A DNA stretch of 64,000 nt from Isochrysis galbana. Taxonomy: Eukaryota > Haptophyta > Isochrysidales > Isochrysidaceae. The notes under the pieces are model-generated. The model saw nothing but the letters and a program-made list of their open reading frames with translations. It made no database searches and had not been told where the DNA came from. The translations under genes were made by a program, and so were the position numbers. Within the stretch, counting starts at the first letter, position 1. Each line of letters starts with the position of its first letter. The stretch covers positions 3,093,419 through 3,157,418 of the forward strand of contig CM030939.1 in assembly GCA_018136815.1 (NCBI GenBank). The letters are read 5' to 3'. Positions 9,301-18,117 of this stretch are shown here, in pieces.

Positions 9301-10944
9301 ATGTCGGCCGTCCTCGTCTCCTCTGCCTCCCGCCGGCTGCTGCTCGGCCGGTCACGGGCGCACGCGGTGATTGCGCGACAGAACGGCTTGCGCCTGGCCA
9401 GCCTGCGCGCCGTCGCCAGTAGAGGGCTGTACGCGTCGCTTCTCGAGCCAGTGGGCTCTCCAGGCGGCGGCTCTCGGCAGAGAGAGAGAAGGAGAAGGGT
9501 AGAGGCAGGTGGACGCAGAGAGCAGAAGGGCTCAGGTCACGAGTGCGGGAGCAGTTTTGAGGCGGCCAGAGGGATCAACGAGCGCATTGGACGCGCGGCC
9601 GACACCGCCGAGCTTCTAAGCGTGTACGCGGCATACAGCGCGAAGTACGACATGGTCCACCTCTGCTTAACCTGGCGGCAGCTTGGCCGGCTGTCGCTGC
9701 ACGGGCGCGAACATCGCCAGCTACTGAGCGACTGGGATGCACGCGTAGTGGCGCTGCGAGAACAGACGCTGCACTTTGTGGGTAAGGGATGCGGGAAGTG
9801 GGCGCTCGCGACGATTGCCTGCGCCCTCAGCAGGCTCGGGTTGCGTGCTGGGAGTTGGGACTTGTTGTGGGATGCGATCGAGGCCACGGCAGTGAGCGAG
9901 GTTAGCGACCTCGCCCACGTCCCACAAAATGCGGCCCTCGTCGCCGAAGCGTTCGCGCGCACTCGTGGACCCTCTCCCGCGCTTTTCGAAGCCATCGCGC
10001 AGGCAACGCACTCGCAGCTTGCAAAGTACAAGCCGCGTGATTTGGCCTCCCTTGCATGGTCGTTCGCGCGCTCAGGCAACGAGTCTTCGCGTTTCTTCGA
10101 GGCTCTTGCTTACGAAGCCACCCGGCGCGTGACAGCATTCGACGCGAGGGAGTGGGCGCAGCTATGCTGGGCCTACGCGCGCATCGGGCATCCGGCTCCT
10201 GGGCTCTTTCAAACCATCGCTCCTCTTGCAGCCGTTAGGCTAGACGAAATGGGCCCCGAGCAGATCGCGGCGCTAGCGTGGGCATACGCCAAGACGAGGC
10301 AGGCGCCTCCACAGCTCCTTGATGCTGTCGCGAAGGAGGCATCCAGTCGGCTCCTTGAGTTCAATGCGCACGCACTGACGAATCTTGCGTGGGCTTTTGC
10401 CACGGCAGGTCACGAAAGTCCGGCTTTCCTCGAGAGGATCGCTGCGGAGCTTGCTCCAATCACATGGCAAATGTCCTCGCATGGGTTAGCGATGGCCTCC
10501 TGGTCCTTCACCAAGGCACGGCACCGCTCGCCATTTCTGTATGACTCGCTTGCTAGTGAGGCGGCGTGGCGCCTCGACGAGTTCAGCCCGCAGGGCTTAG
10601 CCATGATAAGCTTTGCTTTCGTTGCGGCACAATCTCGAGCGGCTCCTGCATTGCTCGACTCTATCGCAGTAGTGGCGCTAGCAAAATTGTGCGATTTCAA
10701 CGCCCAAGATCTTGCTATTACTGCGTGGGCGATGGCCAATAATGGAGGGCCGACTCATGACATTGTGGGTCCAATTGCAGCCGAAGCGGCTCCTCGTCTA
10801 CGCGAGTTCACTCCACAGGGGCTGTCCATGCTAGCCTGGGCGCATCAGCGGGTTGGATCTCCATGTGCCGAGCTGACAGTGTCGCTCGATCTCGAGGCCA
10901 AGAGAAGATTTTCCTTCAATGATGAGCTGCCGGGGCCGCTGTGA
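9301..10944 (+). CDS. OPR-like helical-repeat protein, probably organelle RNA binding
   Basis: A single 547-residue exon. The N-terminus (MSAVLVSSASRRLLLGRSRA) is rich in Arg, Ser and Ala and lacks acids, like an organelle presequence. From residue 243 to the end there are eight tandem 37-residue repeats with the core F-x-x-x-x-LAxLAWAxA, then a Pro/Ser turn, then a second helix ending in AxxRLxE (for example FNAHALTNLAWAFATAGHES). This matches the octotricopeptide-repeat type and the related FAST-kinase-like repeats, known to bind and stabilise or activate organelle transcripts. No RAP domain follows; the protein ends just after the last repeat. The RNA target and the choice between plastid and mitochondrion are unknown. 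Confidence 0.75.
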   Translation: MSAVLVSSASRRLLLGRSRAHAVIARQNGLRLASLRAVASRGLYASLLEPVGSPGGGSRQRERRRRVEAGGRREQKGSGHECGSSFEAARGINERIGRAADTAELLSVYAAYSAKYDMVHLCLTWRQLGRLSLHGREHRQLLSDWDARVVALREQTLHFVGKGCGKWALATIACALSRLGLRAGSWDLLWDAIEATAVSEVSDLAHVPQNAALVAEAFARTRGPSPALFEAIAQATHSQLAKYKPRDLASLAWSFARSGNESSRFFEALAYEATRRVTAFDAREWAQLCWAYARIGHPAPGLFQTIAPLAAVRLDEMGPEQIAALAWAYAKTRQAPPQLLDAVAKEASSRLLEFNAHALTNLAWAFATAGHESPAFLERIAAELAPITWQMSSHGLAMASWSFTKARHRSPFLYDSLASEAAWRLDEFSPQGLAMISFAFVAAQSRAAPALLDSIAVVALAKLCDFNAQDLAITAWAMANNGGPTHDIVGPIAAEAAPRLREFTPQGLSMLAWAHQRVGSPCAELTVSLDLEAKRRFSFNDELPGPL

Positions 10945-11050
10945 TCCGTACTATGCGGCCATGCCTCGGAGCTAGCCTCAAAAACCGTGCGATGTTACCT
11001 TACCTGATTGCTTATTGAGATAGTGTATCGACTATCGTTAAAACAATAGT

Positions 11051-11672
11051 GTGGCGGGCTGTGTAGTGGCTGTGGTGAGTCTGTATGAAGTTGTGGTTGT
11101 GAGTCTGTAACATGGGATGTACGAGTCGCGGGACGAGAGGGACGGGACGAGCGACCGGAGGCGAGACGGGACGGGAGCACACGAGACGGCACGGGCGAAC
11201 CATGACCGGGCATGACGAGCGGGGACGGGTGGGGAGACAGAACGGAGCACGGGCGGGGCGTCCTAGCGATGTCGCGGGAAGCAGAGAAAAACAAAGGGGA
11301 AAAGAACACGGGGCGACGGAAGAACAACTCGGGAAATCTATGGAAACGAAGGGGAAACTAATGGAACGGGAGGGGGGAAGCGCTGGAGGAACGGAAGGGA
11401 ATCGGCGAGCGCGGGAGACCCTCCGACCCTCTCTGGCCAAGGAAACAAGGGAAACGCCGCGAAGACGTGGGAGAATGGAGGGGAGGGATTTCAGCTGTGC
11501 GTCGTATGCGCGGGAACTCGGGGCGGGAAGGGAGGGGAGGAGAGGGGTGTGGGGAAGACACGCTCTAAAGATAGGGCGCGCTGCGAAGAGGGGACGGAGG
11601 CGGGGCGCGGGAAAGCAGGCACGCTCTAAGGGTAGAGCGTGCGGTGTGGTGCGGCTCCCTTTATCCACGACA
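11051..11672 (-). repeat. 3' LTR of the Copia-like element
   Basis: Read on the minus strand it starts TGTCGTGGATAAAGG and ends GCCCGCCACA. It is complete, bordered outside by the AATAG duplication and inside by the polypurine tract. Confidence 0.85.
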
Positions 11673-12573
11673 CCCCCCCCACTGCGAGAATCGGCAACGG
11701 GGGAGGGAGGCGGAGGCGGCGAGGAGGCGGGAGCGGGCGGTGTCGAGGGAGACGCTCGGGGATGTGAGGAAAGGGGCGGCCTCGACGTCGAGGATGAAGT
11801 CGACGATTTGATTGTGGACGTCGGCGTGCAGGGCGGAGGTGGTGGCCTCCATGGCGAGGGCGGAGGCGGTGAGAGCTGCGGCGGCGGTCCGGGAACGGGT
11901 GACGGGACCGTCGCGCTCGGTGGTGGTGATGGAGGGGGCGGCGGCGGTGCTGAGTGGGCGCCAGCGGAAGTCGTCGGAGGCAAGGTCGTGCGCGTAGGTG
12001 TCGTCGGGGTAGCCGTCGTAGGCGATGGTGTGGCGGCAGCGGCCGGAGGCGTAGGTGTGCACGTCGACGACGGTGCCCGCGTACCACGCCGGAGGCAGGC
12101 CGTCGTGGCGGTGCGGCCAGAGGACCTCGATGCGGGTGCCGATGGCGACGTCGACGGTTGGTGGCGGCGGGCGCGAAGGTGGCGTCGCGGGTGCGGGGGT
12201 ATTGGGCGCGGCGTCGGCGAGGGTTTGGACGGCGGCGTCTACGGCGGCGACGGCGGGGGGAAGGCTGGAGCGAATCAGGGCGAGCTCGTTGAGGGGGCGG
12301 ACGTGGTGTTGATGGACGGTGCTGAGGCGGTCGTGGCGATAGACAAGGTAGGAGGAGCCGCGGATTCCGAGGAAGCGACCGACGGAGGCTCGGGGGCGGT
12401 CCAGGCTGCCTTTGGGGCCGCGCACGTTCTCGACGACGACGACGGTGGTGCCGAAGATGAGGGGTGCGGGTCGGTCGAAGGAGGGGATGTGGTTGGTGAA
12501 CTTTTGGTACTTGGTGACGGGCGCGCCGGGGCGGGCCGTGCGGTTGTCCAGGTAGTTGGCGTACTCGCGCGCT
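11673..12573 (-). pseudogene. Integrase C-terminal remnant of the Copia-like element
   Basis: The minus-strand open frame runs from the 5' LTR (an ATG inside it at 12656) through the interior. After the LTR-derived part comes a typical Pol stretch: FDRPAPLIFGTTVVVVENVR, then GKFLGI-like SVGRFLGIRGSSYLVYR, then HHVRPLNE, followed by a Pro-rich linker, a Tudor/chromo-like segment (RIEVLWPHRH, DGLPPAWYAGTVVDV) and the TRSRTAA linker that usually precedes reverse transcriptase. The catalytic integrase core (HHCC and DDE) and all of reverse transcriptase and RNase H are absent. Fusion of the frame to LTR sequence is a result of the deletion. Confidence 0.7.
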
Positions 12574-13078
12574 GGGACGGGAGCACACGAGACGGCACGG
12601 GCGAACCATGACCGGGCATGACGAGCGGGGACGGGTGGGGAGACAGAACGGAGCACGGGCGGGGCGTCCTAGCGATGTCGCGGGAAGCAGAGAAAAACAA
12701 AGGGGAAAAGAACACGGGGCGACGGAAGAACAACTCGGGAAATCTATGGAAACGAAGGGGAAACTAATGGAACGGGAGGGGGGAAGCGCTGGAGGAACGG
12801 AAGGGAATCGGCGAGCGCGGGAGACCCTCCGACCCTCTCTGGCCAAGGAAACAAGGGAAACGCCGCGAAGACGTGGGAGAATGGAGGGGAGGGATTTCAG
12901 CTGTGCGTCGTATGCGCGGGAACTCGGGGCGGGAAGGGAGGGGAGGAGAGGGGTGTGGGGAAGACACGCTCTAAAGATAGGGCGCGCTGCGAAGAGGGGA
13001 CGGAGGCGGGGCGCGGGAAAGCAGGCACGCTCTAAGGGTAGAGCGTGCGGTGTGGTGCGGCTCCCTTTATCCACGACA
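12574..13078 (-). repeat. 5' LTR of the Copia-like element, 3' end deleted
   Basis: It matches 11168-11672 over its whole 505 bp by eye. It lacks the last 117 bp of the LTR because the internal deletion joined it straight to integrase sequence. Confidence 0.85.
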
Positions 13079-13083
13079 AATAG

Positions 13084-14190
13084 ATAGGGTATAATGTCAT
13101 TCGTCACACAATGGCATACATAATCTAGCTCCTAGCCAATTGGGCACGACTTTTCAGCGCCAGATTCCCGCCATGCCTTGCCAATGTCTCTGAAGACGAG
13201 AGATATGAACTATCTTTAAAACGATAGGGTCCATGGAGCGCGCGCCGCCCCCCTCCTCCCTCCCCGCCCACCTCGCCGCGCCGACCGATCAGGACATGTC
13301 CCACGCCACGCAACCGCACCGACCTCCAGCAGAGACCACGCCTACCCAGGTACACGAGAGCCACGACGCGACACGCGCCCGGAGCATCACACGGTCCACC
13401 ATGGAGCAGCACAGAACACACAACAGCCCAACACATGCATGCAGTGCCACAAACAAACAGCTGGGGCCTCAGGGCCCCGGCTCCCAGAGGGGAAAAGCCT
13501 CCGGGCTGGGCCCCTACAACGCTGCGGCACTGGCCCCGTGCGCAAGCATGGGGTGCAGATCCGGCCGGTCGACAAGACCACGCACAACAAACCAGCAAAA
13601 ACGCACAAAAACTCCAACATTTCATTCAACTTGGAGGAAACCAGCGAGTCTGGTGGACACACACAAGGGGACGAGGGCGAAGCCCACCCCTGCCTCTCCA
13701 CACAATACATCAGCCTGAAGCCGCAGTCGCGAACGGAAGCAACGCGCCATACCACCAACATGCTGAGCAGAGGATGCTCACGCACCAACTAGACACAAGC
13801 AAACGTGAGTGAGGGATACGAATCAGAACACCCTAGACCAACCGGGGGCAAAGCCCGAAGGGCCAGACGACACGCGCACCGACACAACCCTCACGGAGGC
13901 ACGAAAGACACAAGCGATCAAGTTACTATTACTAACCCAACACTCGCCTGACCCGGACCGTACACAGGTGCAAGCAAGCCTCAACCCCTAACTAAATAAA
14001 GGCGCGGGACTTCTACTGTCCCCGTTCTGCGCGTGTGACTTCTACTGCCCCCCCCTCTAACCCCCCTCCCCCACCTCTCCCCCCCCTCCCCCGCCCCCCC
14101 GCCCTCCCCCCACAATTATAACTACTCGGATGTTAGACCCGAGACGAGTGGAGTCGTCTCGTCTATGTTTCTTCTCGCCGGCGCCGACGT
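13084..14190. other. Intergenic; hairpin module and C-rich tract
   Basis: At 13208-13236 a short hairpin (AACTATC, loop, GATAGGGT) precedes CCATGGAGCGCGCGCCG, the same arrangement as near 14655, 21210, 28075, 32850 and 39755. Overlapping frames at 13230-13990 on both strands are not recognisable. 14040-14110 is a C tract. Confidence 0.55.
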
Positions 14191-14196
14191 CACGAC

Positions 14197-14400
14197 GTGC
14201 GATCTGTGCCCGTCCGAAACTTGTGGGGCCGTCACTTTCGGCTCGTTATCGACCACCAAGCGTTGCGATGGCTCCATACCATGCGTGACACGGTGCAAGG
14301 AGGTCCAGCTTCCCGCTTGATGCGTTGGAACCTCAAACTCTCCGAATACCGCTTCACCGTCGAGCACAAACCCGCCTCTGCCATAAGGCATGCCTGGTGG
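14197..14400 (+). pseudogene. Ty3/Gypsy RNase H fragment
   Basis: The frame reads LVIDHQALRWLHTMRDT, then RLMRWNLKLSEYRFTVEHKP and ASAIRHA, the well-known end of the Gypsy RT/RNase H region (TDHxAL.WL ... L.RW.L.L.EY.F.I.H.PG). The usual DALSR after the final His/Ala is replaced by WWTSVSS. No reverse-transcriptase palm or integrase flanks it, so it is a truncated relic. Confidence 0.7.
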
Positions 14401-14409
14401 ACGAGTGTC

Positions 14410-14690
14410 TCCTCTGGTCTGGTGCTGGTGTGGTTCTTGTCACAGTCAGTGACCCACCATGGGGTGGGCCAGCATGGCTGCCTTCCTTGGTGTGGCCGGG
14501 GCCACGGGCCGTGCGGCGCGACCGGGGTCGCGCTCACCTACTCGGCCTCTGCGGGCGGACGCGGTCGCTTCGCCAGCGACAGCTCCATGGGTGCTGGGAG
14601 GGCGCCCGCGGCGGGGGGCCCGAAGGAGAGGTGGGGAGCGGCGGCGCGCTCCATGGCAACCAACTATAAAGTTAGTTGTGCCGAACTAGG
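14410..14690 (+). repeat. GC-rich dispersed repeat with terminal hairpin
   Basis: The sequence around 14491-14590 (core GCGGGCGGACGCGGTCGCTT) recurs inverted at 56495-56605. It ends at 14651-14678 with CCATGG followed by a near-palindrome around TATAAA (CAACTATAAAGTTAGTTG). No coding support. Confidence 0.65.
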
Positions 14691-14699
14691 AAGAGAATG

Positions 14700-15125
14700 C
14701 CGACAAGAGAGCGACGGGGCGACGGACGATCCGACGGGGCGACAGTTACGCACAAGCACAGGAATAAGGAAGGAATCTTTCGAAAACCCTTAAGTGAATT
14801 GATGAAGACCGAATTAAAACAGCGCCACGATATAATCCAACGGCCAACACCTGAGGGGGAATCAGGGTCACAGAAGGGGGTGGTTCCTTGCACCGGCGAT
14901 GCCTGAACGCTCGACTTAACCTAAAAACGTTAGGAGCACGCAAGGAGGTAAGCCAGGCGAGGGGCAAAGCAGGCGACAAGGGAGGCGACAAAGGAGGCGA
15001 GGGCAAAGAAGGCGAACGTAGGATGATGCGACGGTGGCTAGCCTACAAGGAGGGGACATAGAAACGCAGAGCACAACTTCTAAAACAAAAAGGTCGATCG
15101 TCGATCGCGGATGCGGATGCGGATG
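14700..15125 (+). repeat. Dispersed repeat R3, copy without the solo LTR
   Basis: Blocks such as GAAAACCCTTAAGTGA, CACGATATAATCCA and CACCTGAGGGGGAATCAGGG, and the GGCGACAAAGGAGGCGAGGG tail ending in CTAAAACAAAAAGGTCGATC, match 31080-32200 in inverted orientation, and the tail alone matches 23037-23175. At about 14841 the sequence GGCCAACACCTGAGG is continuous; in the other full copy this spot is split by a 641-bp solo LTR. This copy is therefore the unoccupied site. Confidence 0.8.
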
Positions 15126-15364
15126 CGACAGAGTAGTGGTACTAACGCTCAGTTGTTTCATTATTATCATTATTAAGCTAGACCGTAGTAGGCGTTAGCC
15201 CAGAATCTTCAAATGTTCTTTTAAGGCATAGTCGTCGTGCTGTACTACAACGCGTTACTTCTACTACACCTTTTGCCTTTTGTGAACATATGCACAACAC
15301 ACAACACGCAATATGTCATATTGTAATTCAAGAATGTACCAGAATCGCTGGATACTTGATGACT

Positions 15365-16238
15365 TCAAGGAGCTTGGATCCACGACATAGCTGGAGGAGT
15401 CGGCCCACCCGCCAAGGATCGCCACAGCATCGCTGCGTCGTCCTGCCCCTTTTCAACCCCCGCGCTAAACTGCTCCGGTGTGAAGCGAAACGCCATGCTA
15501 AGAGGTAGCCCGCTTTGAGTAGGGTTGACGAGAAGCTGTGCGCGCTCGGGAGAATCGGTGAATGCAGGTCGATTGTTTGTCAAACCGCCGTCGGTCGACC
15601 ACCGACCTTTGCACTTAGCGAGTAGAGTGCCAGTGGCATAATGGACCTGAGAAGGTCAACAGAGATCATGAGCGCAGTTATAGGAAGCCCACAGCTAAAT
15701 GCACTGGACCCACCTCCTTTGCGTGCTTTGGATTTCCTCCAAACGAAGAGTAGACTGCATTCTCACATCCGCGCAAACCTAAGTGTGTCACTGAGATGAA
15801 GCAGCGCCCGTCCATCTCAGCGAGCCGTTCCACATTTTCGTCCACAATCTGATGGCCAAGTGCTCTCCAGTGCAAGTCAGCGTTCCACATGGATCTCAGC
15901 GCATTCTGCGAGCCACAGAGCGCGCCGTGGGCAAGGTAGGTGTCGAAGGTGCACGCTTCACCCGTGAGAAGGAGCTCGAAGACCGCCTGCGCGCCCGAGG
16001 AGGCGCCAGAGAGCCGTGTGCATCTGGAGAGTCGTGACAAGACCGAATAGACGCCCAAAAAGTAGACTGAGAGGAAGCCCGAGCCAGCGACTACGAGATC
16101 AACCTCAAGTGGGCGGGAGGCGCTGCCTGTTTGTACTTCGGCAGCAACTGCCTCTGCGCGCGCGAGCAACCGCTCCCGCTCGGACACGTGCGCCGGCGGC
16201 GGCGAGCGGCGCGCAGACAGAAAACGGACGGCCGACAT
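15365..16238 (-). CDS. Patatin-like phospholipase, short form
   Basis: Exons 16238-15714 and 15646-15365 join in phase 0 (donor GTGGGT, acceptor CTTCTCAG; 67-nt intron), giving 268 residues. The oxyanion-type glycine loop AGSGFLSVYFLGVYSVL (51-67) is followed by the nucleophile elbow GASSG with Ser80, as in PNPLA lipases. The second member of the Ser-Asp dyad is in STDGGLTNNRP, Asp194, coded just after the splice joint, which supports the intron. The family hydrolyses ester bonds of phospholipids or neutral lipids. At 268 residues it is close to a minimal patatin domain. No transmembrane segment or obvious targeting peptide is seen. The lipid substrate is unknown. Confidence 0.8.
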
Positions 16239-18117
16239 CGGAGGGAGCGAGCCTCTTCCTGGAAAATACTACTACTAGAGCTCTACTACCATGTTACCCC
16301 CACGAGCCAACGCCCCCCGATCCCCCGATAGCTATCGGGGGGAAATTTTAAATTTTCTCCCGATCGCCAACACCTTTGGGGGCACCCAGAGGGCCAGCAA
16401 GGGCAGCTCAGGGGGCAGTGGAGGCTGGGGCTCAGCCCCTGCCCCCCCCTGCCTCTGCCTCGCTCGCCTCGCTGGTCCTGGGTGCCGCCCGGAGGCCCCC
16501 TTTTGATTGGCGACCAGGGATGGGGAGGGGGAAGTCAGTACGAGAGCAGGCCCAAGCGGGCCTGGGAGTGCGGCTCGCGACCCGCGCCCACTGGGTCTGG
16601 GTGGTTGTGTTGAATGCCCTGATCATGCCAGAAGGCAGAACATGGGGTTGACCGACAGGTCCCCCGGAGGGGAATTGGTGCCTGAGAGCAAGCGCACTGC
16701 TCTGAGGCTGACGCGCAGGCGCCAGGGTGTATGGGTTCACGTTTACCCGGTGTTGACACCTCCATTGGCTAGGTGTGGCACATGCGTTAACACCTCAATC
16801 TGCAAGTGTTGGTACCCGGGTTAACACCACACTGCCGGTGCTGTGTACTACTGTGCACCCACGCACCCACGCACTCACGCACTCACGCACTCACGCACCC
16901 ACTGAATGCATGACTGAATGCTACGTGCCTCGCGTGCGCGCGCACGAGGAGCTGCACGGCCAAGTGGCAAGTGGGGAGTTGCTCTTCGGTCTTCGGCACG
17001 GGCACCATGGCCAACTTGGAGCTTGCGCGGCTGCACCTGCTGCTGCGCGCGCTGCGCTGCTGCCGCTACACGGGCGGCGCGATCTATGGGTTGCCCTGTT
17101 GCCTGATGGGCGGGCGCCGACGTCGCGCCGCAGGGGGGTAAGTAAGGCGCGAGGGCGCGCGGCCCAACTGGTCGGGGGAAAGTGAGAGAGAAGAAGGGGA
17201 CAGTTCCAGAGGGGAGTGTTTCTTTGAAAATTAAAGTGGAAGATACCAAATAAATACGACGGCATTTGCCGGTTGTGGGGAGAGAGAGTAAAAAAGAGGA
17301 CCAAAAGGACAAGAGAGAGAAACATTTGAAAATGTATATAGTGCGTAAGGTCGATTTCCCGAGATACGACATGATCGTCAGATATCGGGCGGATAGCTCA
17401 TTAGTCATTAGGGTCAACGATGCTAGAGCTAGAGCTAGAGCGACCAGGGACCATGTGAAACCGTCAGCTGCCGGCCCCGTCTCGAGAGGTGGGTGGCACC
17501 GCCCTTCGAGTGGCGTGGAGGCCTTCCTATGAGGTTTTCATATTCAAGCCGCCAGGGCTCGTGCCGCCTCGCCAGTGGGGGGGAAACGCTGCGAATGGGG
17601 GGGGTGCGCGGTGCGGGTGCGTCGGGGCGATGAAAAATGAAAAAAATGGACGTCGGTTGCACCTTCTTGCCGCTGAGGGGGAGGGCACGTGGCGCCTCCC
17701 CATCTCCTCATACTCATATACCCCTACTATTAAGCAGTAGGTTAATACGATTTACATATACAGCTTGGATACGTACAACCCGGTGCTACCACAACACATG
17801 AAGAAGCTCCTCAAACCTGAAAACCAATGCGAATACGGCTCGCGAAGCGATCGCAACAGCACAACCGTCATGTATTTCACACCGGTAAAAGCAATGGCCA
17901 CACCACGATTCTCGAGCACCGCTATTTTTCGCATCATGGACTCTTTGAACTACACGCGAATGCCGAGCTGCCGCACCATATCCGAAACCTTGCACAGTGA
18001 TGCCAGGCAGGACAGACGAACACTTGCTCACAGCGCTCTTGCTCACGAGCAAGTGCAAGCCGCTTGCTCCGGAGCGGCCGAGTGCCGCATGCGCTAGTGA
18101 GCGATTCGGGGCGCAGC
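16239..18117. other. Intergenic with palindrome, dispersed repeats and a GCACTCAC array
   Basis: 16314-16336 holds a perfect palindrome centred on CCCCGATAGCTATCGGGG, preceded by ACGAGCCAACGCCCCCC; a related block lies inverted at 23890-23940. 16380-16510 resembles part of the 21240-21740 family, and 16728-16760 (GTATGGGTTCACGTT) matches 39845-39868 inverted. 16850-16905 is a short CGCACTCA tandem. No gene is supported; 17730-18117 is the likely 3' flank of the PX gene. Confidence 0.6.

Larger units (their letters stand above)
11046..13083 (-). mobile_element. Copia-like LTR retrotransposon, internally deleted, with TSD
   Basis: The element spans 11051-13078 on the minus strand, bounded by TG...CA ends and a perfect 5-bp target duplication AATAG (11046-11050 and 13079-13083). 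The 3' LTR is 11051-11672 (622 bp). The 5' LTR keeps 12574-13078, a 505-bp segment that I could not tell apart from 11168-11672. A purine tract (minus strand, about 11673-11681, mostly G) abuts the 3' LTR, as a polypurine tract should. The 901-bp interior keeps only the C-terminal part of integrase plus a linker; the last 117 bp of the 5' LTR, the primer site, gag, protease, reverse transcriptase and RNase H are gone. It therefore needs enzymes in trans. Near-identical LTR halves suggest a young insertion. Confidence 0.88.

Noticed and set aside
11112..12611. 499-codon plus-strand frame in the LTR element
   Set aside because: It is antisense to the integrase remnant and runs through LTR sequence; composition is Gly/Arg/Glu only.
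14830..14850. Idea that the 14700 repeat is an internal deletion of the 31080 repeat through GTTGG microhomology
   Set aside because: TGTCG...CGACA ends plus matching 5-bp flanks make an LTR insertion into the 31080 copy the simpler explanation.
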